Position numbers and translations under genes: made by a program. The notes beneath the pieces are model-generated. The model was given only the letters and a program-made list of their open reading frames with translations. It was not told where the DNA came from and did not search any database. DNA of 7,200 bases from Nitriliruptoraceae bacterium (GTDB taxonomy: Bacteria; Actinomycetota; Nitriliruptoria; Nitriliruptorales; Nitriliruptoraceae), in the NCBI GenBank assembly GCA_007117945.1, contig SKTN01000055.1, positions 1 through 7,200 on the forward strand, written 5' to 3'. The stretch's first letter is position 1. Each line of letters begins with the position of its first letter. Positions 1 through 5,300 of the stretch are shown here, in pieces.

Positions 1-275
1 AGCGCACCGGTCGGTGGCTCGACCTGCTGGAGCAGAACTCCCCCACCGCGCCTCTGGCTGCGCCGCTGCTGGTCCTCCAGGGCGAGGAGGACTTCGTGAT
101 CCGGCCCGAGGTCACCCAAGCCCACGTCGCCGAGCGCTGCGCGCGGGGCGAGCAGGTCGAGTTGCGGATGATCACCGCGGCGGAGCACCTCACGGTCGTG
201 TGGCGCAGCGACCAGGACGCCCTGGAGTGGACCGAGGACCGCTTCGCCGAACGACCACTGACCGGCGGCTGCTGA
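1..275 (+). CDS. Alpha/beta hydrolase, secretory lipase-like (C-terminal fragment)
   Basis: The reading frame enters from the left edge (first full codon at base 3) and ends at TGA 273-275, giving the last 90 residues. The core strand LLVLQGEEDFVIRPE carries the position of the catalytic acid (Asp in GEED), and AAEHL about 40 residues later carries the position of the catalytic His. The line HVAERCARGEQVELR followed by a WTEDRFAERPLTGGC tail matches the C-terminal part of the actinobacterial secretory-lipase/LIP type of alpha/beta hydrolase. Those enzymes usually end with 'DRFAG...C' and hydrolyse esters or acylglycerols, often outside the cell. The nucleophile Ser and any signal peptide lie outside the window, so substrate and localisation are not visible. 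Another serine hydrolase of the same fold (for example a dienelactone hydrolase or peptidase) remains possible. It is transcribed toward the DUF429 gene and shows no sign of operon linkage with it. Confidence 0.8.
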   Translation, partial: RTGRWLDLLEQNSPTAPLAAPLLVLQGEEDFVIRPEVTQAHVAERCARGEQVELRMITAAEHLTVVWRSDQDALEWTEDRFAERPLTGGC

Positions 276-445
276 GCCGGGGCCACCACCCCTCGTTGCC
301 GTCCGCGCCATGCCCCGACCGCCCCACGCCGACGACGCCGGGCGACGGATCACCCAGGATGCGGGGGCCTCACCATCGCCGGCGACGAGGACGAGGTGCC
401 CGTCGCCACGGGTGTCCGTGACGCCGCTGTGGTCCACGAGCAGCC
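276..445. other. Intergenic stretch with a weak + strand coding-like frame
   Basis: This 170-bp stretch lies between the stop of the hydrolase and the stop of the opposing DUF429 gene. No confident gene is seen. From about 360 the + frame used by the hydrolase stays open, and its codons look coding: G-rich first positions, GC-poor second positions, and GC in 25 of 28 third positions between 378 and 461. The only available start is GTG 396, preceded by a GAGG five bases upstream. The frame would run to 842, mostly antisense to DUF429 (residues such as QPYVIWDGAELLAVEPVAV near its beginning). The same base pattern could come from the opposite strand, so I do not call it a gene. A 7-bp inverted repeat (381-387 with 401-407, 13-base loop) is too weak to call a terminator. 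Confidence 0.35.
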
Positions 446-1240
446 CTACGTGATCTGGGACGGCGCCGAGCTGCTGGCCGTCGAGCCCGTGGCGGTCGAC
501 GGGGACCGAGGGCGCCGCCGCGGCCCCGGCGGTGACGCCGGCGGGACGCGGGCGGTGATGACCACGGGGCGGGAGTGGTCCCGCTGGTCGGTGGCATCGG
601 GCACGGTGACGACCTCGCCGGCACCAGCGATACCGTCGGCGACCCAGGCGCACACCGCGGCGTCCACGACGTCGTCGGGTGCCACCTGGTCGTCACCGGG
701 GAAGCGGTCGGGCAGGACGACCCCGAGGCGCTCGAGCACGGCACGCCGGGTCGTGATGCCGGCCCAGGAGCGCTTGCGCGGCAGGGCGCCACCGGCCAGG
801 ACGGCGAAGGCGACCTCGGGGTGGACCTCCCGCAGGTCGTGACCGGCGGCGACCAGCGCATCGGCCTCGAGGATCGCGGGCACCAACCGCCAGGCCTGCA
901 TGCTGATCCCGCTCCCGAGCACCGCCACGGCCATGGCCGTCGCCGCGGCGTGATCGGCGACCTCGCCGGAGCGGGCCGCGTCGACGACGCTGCGCGGTGG
1001 GGCGGAGAACACGCTGCTCGCCCGACCGGGGAGCAGCACCCGGGCGGCCCGGTCGGCGTCCCGCGGGGCATCGAGCAGCCCGATCGGCATGTCCACGGCC
1101 ACGGCAGCGGGAGCGGGACCCTCCAGCGCCGCAGCGAGAGCCTCGACCACCTCCACCTCGGTGACCACACCGTCGACGAGGGTGACCACGACCCACCCCG
1201 GCGCACACCCGTCGATCCCGAGCACCCGGCGTGGGGTCAT
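446..1240 (-). CDS. DUF429 family protein (predicted RNase H-fold nuclease)
   Basis: The product is 264 residues. It matches the DUF429 family (COG4923, predicted RNase H-like nucleases) over residues 5-230: VLGIDGC with Asp10, AVDMPIGL with Asp50, PGRASSVFSAPPR (71-83), EVHPEVAF (138-145), RKRSWAGITTR (155-165) and DDVVDAAVCAW (189-199). The acidic residues 10, 50 and about 190/193 sit where the family keeps its presumed metal ligands. Substrate and biological role of this family are unknown, so nuclease activity is a fold-based prediction. The start ATG 1240-1238 overlaps the TGA of the upstream TetR gene (ATGA), with a GAGG ribosome site just before it, which points to coupled translation. 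Oddity: family members usually end near residue 230 (here SRPVVITA). This one runs on for 34 low-complexity Pro/Arg/Ser/Thr residues, which look like read-through into non-native sequence or a shifted frame. Confidence 0.85.
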   Translation of the reverse strand: MTPRRVLGIDGCAPGWVVVTLVDGVVTEVEVVEALAAALEGPAPAAVAVDMPIGLLDAPRDADRAARVLLPGRASSVFSAPPRSVVDAARSGEVADHAAATAMAVAVLGSGISMQAWRLVPAILEADALVAAGHDLREVHPEVAFAVLAGGALPRKRSWAGITTRRAVLERLGVVLPDRFPGDDQVAPDDVVDAAVCAWVADGIAGAGEVVTVPDATDQRDHSRPVVITARVPPASPPGPRRRPRSPSTATGSTASSSAPSQIT

Positions 1241-2058
1241 GGCAGGACCTCGGCGGTGGCGTGGGCTGCCAGCCCCAGGTCGCGCAGCGTGCGGGCCAGG
1301 TCCGCGCGGAACAGGGCCTCGCAGCCGTCGGGGAACAGCCAGTGGTGGTGGCCGAAGACCTCCAGGCTCACCTGGCCGTGCAAGCGGCCCCAGGCCAGCA
1401 GCAGCAGGGGGCCCGCGGCCGGGTCCACGCCGGGGGGCAGGACGGGGTCGAAGGCCCCCGCAGGACCGAGGACCTCAGGGGTGCGCAGCACCGGATCGAG
1501 GTGCAGGGCACCAGCGGCGGCAGCCTCCAACAGCGGTCGGGCCAGGGCCTGGCCGACGCGCGACATCGCGGCCACGGTGGGGCCACCCGCCGGTGCCTGG
1601 TAGCCGGGGATCGGGTCGCCGAACAGCAGCCCGAACTCGTTGGGGTGGGTGACCGACCACCACCGGTAGGCCAGCGCGACCGCGACCAACCGGTCAGCCG
1701 AGCCACGGTCCTGACCCGCGACCTCGGGCACCTCGGGTGCCGGGCGGTCACGGGCCGGCAGGCCGTCGATGGCGATGCCCAGCGCCACCTCGAGGTGGTC
1801 GGCGAGATCGTGGTAGCCGTCGGCGATCAGCGTCGTGAGCAACCCGTCGCGGGAGTCGACGTAGCGGTACAGCCCGGCCGGGCTCATCCCCAACCGGCGC
1901 GCCACGGACCTGAGCGCCAGGCCCGCGGGGCCGACCTCCTGCACCTCCTCGAGGGCAGCGGCCCGCAGTTCCCGCCAGGTGCGCTGCCGGGCCTGCGCCC
2001 GGCGCCCCCGGGGCTCGGGCGCCCGCGCGGTGTCCGGCCCTGCGGGGTGGTCTGGCAC
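1237..2058 (-). CDS. TetR/AcrR family transcriptional regulator with WHG-type C-terminal domain
   Basis: The product is 273 residues from GTG 2058-2056. I chose this start because a perfect AGGAGG (2065-2070) stands six bases before it. The frame continues upstream to an ATG at 2217, but that N-terminus is Arg/Pro-rich, unlike any regulator, and would run through the promoter region. Residues about 25-75 form the TetR N-terminal DNA-binding domain: TWRELRAAALEEV is helix 1, and LRSVARRLGMSPAGLYRYVDSRDGLL is the helix-turn-helix plus the typical Y-Y/F-dsR-e-L element. The C-terminal part contains ALAYRWWSVTHPNEFGLLFGDPIPGY (129-153), characteristic of the WHG-type TetR ligand domain. A repressor released by a small ligand is expected; the ligand cannot be read from the sequence. 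It sits divergent to the epimerase gene across a palindrome cluster (2171-2245), its likely operator. Its stop overlaps the DUF429 start. Confidence 0.9.
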   Translation of the reverse strand: MPDHPAGPDTARAPEPRGRRAQARQRTWRELRAAALEEVQEVGPAGLALRSVARRLGMSPAGLYRYVDSRDGLLTTLIADGYHDLADHLEVALGIAIDGLPARDRPAPEVPEVAGQDRGSADRLVAVALAYRWWSVTHPNEFGLLFGDPIPGYQAPAGGPTVAAMSRVGQALARPLLEAAAAGALHLDPVLRTPEVLGPAGAFDPVLPPGVDPAAGPLLLLAWGRLHGQVSLEVFGHHHWLFPDGCEALFRADLARTLRDLGLAAHATAEVLP

Positions 2059-2077
2059 CGGACGCCTCCTGTTCCTG

Positions 2078-2097
2078 CCCGCCGGGTGTCCGGCGGG
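2078..2097 (-). other. Strong hairpin in the 5' leader of the TetR gene
   Basis: An 8-bp perfect GC-only stem (2078-2085 pairing with 2090-2097, CCCGCCGG/CCGGCGGG) closes a 4-base loop. On the TetR transcript it ends seven bases before the AGGAGG ribosome site. No U-run follows it, so it is not a standard intrinsic terminator. It could influence ribosome access or mRNA stability, or be a by-product of high GC content. Confidence 0.5.
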
Positions 2098-2180
2098 GGC
2101 TGCCCTGTGGTGGGGTGGCCCGGCGGTGGGACGCACGCTGGCCGCCGGTGACCGTCTGGCGCACACCGTAGCGAAGAAAC

Positions 2181-2195
2181 GCGAACATCGCTTGC
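2181..2195. promoter_or_regulatory. Candidate TetR operator, copy 1 (degenerate)
   Basis: GCGAACATCGCTTGC has the same 6-3-6 layout as copies 2 and 3, with 4 of 6 arm positions pairing. A further GCGAA half-site lies exactly 10 bp upstream at 2171. It starts 18 bp before copy 2 and overlaps the first bases of the predicted -35 of the epimerase promoter. It is assigned by similarity to the better copies, not by direct evidence. Confidence 0.45.
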
Positions 2196-2220
2196 AATGC
2201 GAACGCCGTTCGCGCATATT
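2192..2220 (+). promoter_or_regulatory. Predicted promoter of the epimerase-like gene
   Basis: TTGCAA (2192-2197) as the -35 and CATATT (2215-2220) as the -10 are separated by exactly 17 bp. Both agree with the sigma-70/SigA-type consensus at four or more positions. The region is visibly more AT-rich than its surroundings. Transcription would start near 2227, giving a leader of about 60 bases before ATG 2289. The best palindrome (2199-2213) fills the spacer, and another copy lies just after the presumed start, which is the layout of a promoter blocked by a repressor. The opposing TetR promoter must also lie in this region, but I find no convincing -10 for it. Confidence 0.5.
2199..2213. promoter_or_regulatory. 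Candidate TetR operator, copy 2 (best palindrome)
   Basis: GCGAACGCCGTTCGC has two 7-bp arms (GCGAACG and CGTTCGC) around a single central base, a perfect odd palindrome. GAAC...GTTC palindromes of about this size are typical binding sites for TetR-family dimers. It lies between the predicted -35 and -10 of the epimerase gene, and about 140 bp upstream of the TetR start codon. The pairing with this particular TetR protein is inferred from adjacency. Confidence 0.65.
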
Positions 2221-2230
2221 CGGGTCAAGC

Positions 2231-2245
2231 GCGAACAGCGTTCAC
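2231..2245. promoter_or_regulatory. Candidate TetR operator, copy 3
   Basis: GCGAACAGCGTTCAC repeats the GCGAAC-N3-GTTCNC layout with 5 of 6 arm positions pairing. It starts 32 bp (about three helical turns) after copy 2 and immediately follows the predicted transcription start of the epimerase gene, so occupancy here would also block that promoter. Confidence 0.55.
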
Positions 2246-2288
2246 TCAACAGCCGCCGGACGAGGCGGCCCTCCCAGGAGCCACGGAT

Positions 2289-3233
2289 ATGCGCATCACC
2301 GTCCTCGGCGCCGCCGGCGGTGCCGGCCAGGCCATCACCCACGAGCTCGCCGCCCGCGGGCACGAGGTCGTCGCTGCCAGCCGGAGCGCTGCGGCGCGCA
2401 GCTGGCCCAGCGGGGTCACGGCGCGCACCCTCGATCTCGACGACGCCGCCGCGACCACCGTCGCCTGCGCCGACGCGGACGTGGTGGTCATGGCCGCCCA
2501 GGTGCCCTACCAGCGCTGGTACACCGAGCTCCCCGGGATGGTCGAGCGCGCCGCCGACGCCGCGGCCGCGGCCGGGGCGCGCCTGGTGATGGTCGACAAC
2601 CTCTACGCCTACGGCTCCCCCGGCACCCCGATGACCGAGGCCACCCCCGAGGCGGCCACGACCCGCAAGGGCCAGCTGCGCGCCAGCATCGCGCGACGGC
2701 TGCTGGAACGCCACGCTGCGGGCGAGGTGCGCGTCACCATCGGACGCTTCGCCGACTACTACGGCCCCTTCGACGGCAACTCCCTGGTGAACCAACTCAT
2801 GCTCCAACCGGGGGTGGCGGGCAAGCGGGTACGCACCTTCATCGCCGACGACCAGCCCCACACCTTCCACTACCTGCCCGACGTCGCCCGCGGCTTCGCC
2901 ACCCTCGTGGAGCGCCCCGAGGCCGACGGTCGGGTGTGGATCCTCCCCGCAGCGCAGGCGTGCACCCAGGCCGCGCTGCACGACCACCTCGACGCAGCGC
3001 TCGTCACCCCGGTGCGCCGCGGTCGGGTCACGCGTGCGATGCTGTGGCTGATCGGGCTGTTCAACGCCCAGCTGCGTGAGGCCCGCGAGGTCGTGCCGCA
3101 GTTCGACCGGCCCTACACCGTGGACGCCACCGCCTTCGAGGCCGCCTTCGGCGCGGTGGAGCTCACCCCCCACGCCGAAGCGGTGGCCGAGACGGTCGCC
3201 TGGCTGCAGGACCACGCCCCCACCCCCGCGTGA
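2289..3233 (+). CDS. NAD(P)-dependent epimerase/dehydratase-like protein (atypical SDR)
   Basis: The product is 314 residues, from ATG 2289 with AGGAG at 2276-2280, eight bases upstream. The N-terminus MRITVLGAAGGAGQAITHELAARGH is a Rossmann fold with the GxxGxxG motif (Gly7, 10, 13) that binds NAD(P). LDLDDAAA (48-55) and ADVVVMAA (63-70) are the next strands. The segment NLYAYG (104-109), then the TEATP and RKGQLRA region (116-132) and VTIGRFADYYGP (149-160), is characteristic of the extended/atypical SDR group annotated as NAD-dependent epimerase/dehydratase. No YxxxK is present: the only lysines are 127 and 179, and neither follows a Tyr by four. It may therefore be a non-classical reductase, an isomerase, or a nucleotide-sensing NmrA-like protein. 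It is probably cytosolic, with no signal peptide. The divergent TetR gene and the palindromes at its promoter suggest inducible repression. Substrate unknown. Confidence 0.85.
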   Translation: MRITVLGAAGGAGQAITHELAARGHEVVAASRSAAARSWPSGVTARTLDLDDAAATTVACADADVVVMAAQVPYQRWYTELPGMVERAADAAAAAGARLVMVDNLYAYGSPGTPMTEATPEAATTRKGQLRASIARRLLERHAAGEVRVTIGRFADYYGPFDGNSLVNQLMLQPGVAGKRVRTFIADDQPHTFHYLPDVARGFATLVERPEADGRVWILPAAQACTQAALHDHLDAALVTPVRRGRVTRAMLWLIGLFNAQLREAREVVPQFDRPYTVDATAFEAAFGAVELTPHAEAVAETVAWLQDHAPTPA

Positions 3234-3249
3234 GCAGGCGGCACCAGGA

Positions 3250-4245
3250 TCAGTGCGCGACCTCGGTCCCGACCTCACCGTGGAGCAGGCAGGCCGCGGT
3301 GTGGTCGGGGCCGGCCACCGCCTGCAGGGCCGGATCGATCCGCTCGCAGGCGTCGAACACCTCCGGACAGCGGGTCCGGAACCGGCACCCGGAGGGCGGA
3401 TCGATCGGCGAGGGGACGTCGCCGACCAGCCGGATGCGTTCGCGCTTGCGCTCCCGGACCGGGTCGGGGATCGGGATCGCGGACAGCAGCGCCCGGGTGT
3501 AGGGGTGCTGGGCCGAGCGGTACAGCTCGAGGCGTTCCGCCTCCTCCACCACCCGTCCGAGGTACATCACCGCGATGCGGTCACAGATGTGCTGGACGGC
3601 GGCGAGGTCGTGGGCGATGAACAGGTAGGCGAGCCCGAGGTCCGACTGCAGCTCGCCGAGCAGGTTCATCACCTGGGCCTGGATCGACACGTCCAGGGCG
3701 GCGATCGGCTCGTCGCACACGATGAAGTCCGGTTCGCAGGCAAGTGCGCGCGCGATGCCGATCCGCTGGCGTTGGCCCCCGGAGAACTCGTGGGGGTAGC
3801 GGCCGGCGACCCGCGGGTGCAACCCGCAGCGCTCCAGCAGCTCCCCGATCCGGGCGCGGCGCGCCTGCGTGCCCTGGTGCAGGTCGTGGATGTCCAGCGC
3901 CTCCCCGATCGACTCCCCCACGGGCAGGCGCGGGTCCAGGGAGGCGTAGGGGTCCTGGAAGATCATGGCCGCGCGTCGCCGCCACCGTCGCAGGTCCCGT
4001 GTCGACAGCCCACGCACGTCCGTGCCGTCGAAGGTGACCCGCCCGGCGGTCGGCTCGACCAGGCGCAGGATCGCGAGGCCGGTGGTGGTCTTGCCGCACC
4101 CCGACTCACCCACCAGCCCCAGGGTCTCCCCCGCGCCGAGCGTCAGGTCGACCCCGTCGACGGCCCGCACGGTCTGCTTCGCGCGGCCGCGACCCACGGT
4201 GAAGTGCACGCTGAGGTCCTCGACCTGGAGCAGTGGCGCACTCAC
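3250..4245 (-). CDS. dppF: Oligopeptide/dipeptide ABC transporter ATP-binding protein (OppF/DppF type)
   Basis: The product is 331 residues and the last gene of the importer operon. Features in order: Walker A GESGCGKTT (46-54), Q-loop Gln97 in MIFQDPYASLDP, ABC signature SGGQRQR (155-161), Walker B FIVCDEP with Glu179, D-loop region AALD, and H-loop His212 in IAHDL. QHPYTRALLSAIP (246-258) starts the oligopeptide/dipeptide transporter C-terminal domain. That domain keeps four cysteines (287, 293, 300, 319) in the spacing which in characterised Dpp/Opp ATPases holds an iron-sulfur cluster. It should pair with the D ATPase on the cytoplasmic face and drive import of peptides, nickel or a related solute. 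GTG start 4245-4243 overlaps the D-gene TGA (GTGA), with GAGGGGG (4250-4256) as ribosome site. The dpp symbol is a family label; the substrate is not determined. Confidence 0.93.
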   Translation of the reverse strand: MSAPLLQVEDLSVHFTVGRGRAKQTVRAVDGVDLTLGAGETLGLVGESGCGKTTTGLAILRLVEPTAGRVTFDGTDVRGLSTRDLRRWRRRAAMIFQDPYASLDPRLPVGESIGEALDIHDLHQGTQARRARIGELLERCGLHPRVAGRYPHEFSGGQRQRIGIARALACEPDFIVCDEPIAALDVSIQAQVMNLLGELQSDLGLAYLFIAHDLAAVQHICDRIAVMYLGRVVEEAERLELYRSAQHPYTRALLSAIPIPDPVRERKRERIRLVGDVPSPIDPPSGCRFRTRCPEVFDACERIDPALQAVAGPDHTAACLLHGEVGTEVAH

Positions 4246-5300
4246 GCGACCCCCTCGTCCCGCGCGTCCGGTGGCTCGATCACGATGCGGTTCGCCGCGG
4301 CCGCCCGGGCGGCCTCCTCGGCGGGGACCTCGTAGAAGCTGCGCACCCAGTGGCCCTCCGCCACCTGCGTCAGGGGCGGGCGCTCAGTGGCGCACCGCTC
4401 GTCGTCGCGGTAGCTGCAGCGCGGGTAGAAGCCGCACCCTTGCGGCAGCGCCGTCGGCGCCGGCGGGAGGCCGGGGATGGCCGCGAGGTCGTGGCGCTCG
4501 ACGTCACCGAGCACCGGCAGCGAGGCCTGCAGGCCGATGGTGTAGGGGTGGCGGGGCCGGGCGAACAACGCCTCCGCGGAGGCGGCCTCCACCACCTCGC
4601 CGGCGTACATGACGAGGACCCGGTCGGCGATGCCGGCCACCACACCGAGGTCGTGCGTGATCCAGATCACCGCCATACCGAGCTCCTCCTGGAGCTCGGC
4701 GACCAGGTCGGTGATCTGCGCCTGGGTGGTCACATCCAGGGCGGTCGTGGCCTCGTCGGCGACCAGCACCTCGGGGTCGCAGGACAGGCCGATGGCGATG
4801 ACCACGCGCTGGCGCATGCCGCCGGAGAACTGGTGGGGGAAGTCGTCGAGCCGCTGCTCGGGCGAGGGGATACCGACCTTCTCCAGCAGGTCGACCGCCC
4901 GATCCCGCGCGTCGCGCTCCGACAGGCCGAGGTGGTGGCGCATCCCCTCGGTGAGCTGGCGGCCGATGGTGTGGACCGGGTTCAGCGAGGTCATCGGGTC
5001 CTGGAACACGAACCCGATCCGCTGGCCCCGCACCCGGCTGAGCTCCTGCTCGGTCATGGCGATCAGCTCGAGCTCCCCGCCGAGGTGGGCGGTGCCGGTC
5101 ACCCGGCCGGGCGGGATCGGGATCAGCTTGGTGAGCGCCAGGGTCGACACGGACTTGCCCGACCCGGACTCGCCCACGATGGCCAGGGTCTCCCCGCGGC
5201 GCAGGTCGTAGTCGATCCCGCGCACCACCTCGGCACGACCCCGTTTGGTCCCGAAGCTGACCTCCAGGTCGCGGACGCTGAGCACCACCTCGTCGCTCAC
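4242..5300 (-). CDS. dppD: Oligopeptide/dipeptide ABC transporter ATP-binding protein (OppD/DppD type)
   Basis: The product is 352 residues. Features in order: Walker A GESGSGKS (43-50), Q-loop Gln100 in FVFQDPMTSLNP, signature SGGMRQR (159-165), Walker B VLVADE (Glu183), D-loop TALD, and H-loop His216 in ITHDL. The MTSLNP and GGMRQR wording marks the D rather than F subfamily. RHPYTIGLQASLP (250-262) opens the C-terminal oligopeptide/dipeptide domain. Only three cysteines of its usual four-cysteine set are present (289, 295, 303); at the expected fourth place the sequence reads GHWVRSF. The proline usually following the Walker B DE is Ala184. A 25-30 residue tail (AAEEAAR-like, Ala/Glu-rich) extends past the domain. 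GTG 5300-5298 overlaps the permease-C TGA (GTGA). The preceding GGGGGG run is a poor ribosome site, so coupling to the upstream gene is likely. Confidence 0.93.
   Translation of the reverse strand: MSDEVVLSVRDLEVSFGTKRGRAEVVRGIDYDLRRGETLAIVGESGSGKSVSTLALTKLIPIPPGRVTGTAHLGGELELIAMTEQELSRVRGQRIGFVFQDPMTSLNPVHTIGRQLTEGMRHHLGLSERDARDRAVDLLEKVGIPSPEQRLDDFPHQFSGGMRQRVVIAIGLSCDPEVLVADEATTALDVTTQAQITDLVAELQEELGMAVIWITHDLGVVAGIADRVLVMYAGEVVEAASAEALFARPRHPYTIGLQASLPVLGDVERHDLAAIPGLPPAPTALPQGCGFYPRCSYRDDERCATERPPLTQVAEGHWVRSFYEVPAEEAARAAAANRIVIEPPDARDEGVA

Noticed and set aside
381..407. Inverted repeat as a terminator for the hydrolase or DUF429 gene
   Set aside because: It has only a 7-bp stem with a 13-base loop and no U-run, and in this GC content such repeats are expected by chance.
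14..421. Long + strand frame at the left edge, giving an Arg/Pro/Gly-rich protein
   Set aside because: It is a shifted shadow of the hydrolase frame, low in complexity and without domain-like segments; the hydrolase frame (codons from base 3) has clear family motifs.
575..1603. Long + strand frame antisense to the DUF429 and TetR genes
   Set aside because: The antisense of high-GC3 coding sequence stays open by chance; its product is rich in Gly/His/Asp/Arg with no recognisable domain, and it crosses two well-supported opposing genes.
2059..2217. Upstream ATG (2217) extension of the TetR protein by 53 residues
   Set aside because: The extension is Arg/Pro-rich and unlike TetR N-termini, crosses the palindrome region, and has no ribosome site comparable to the AGGAGG before GTG 2058.
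1884..3278. 464-residue minus-strand frame opposite the epimerase gene
   Set aside because: Composition (Gly/Val/His/Arg) is typical of an antisense shadow; it covers the promoter region and the TetR start and has no motif, while the + strand protein is a clear Rossmann protein.
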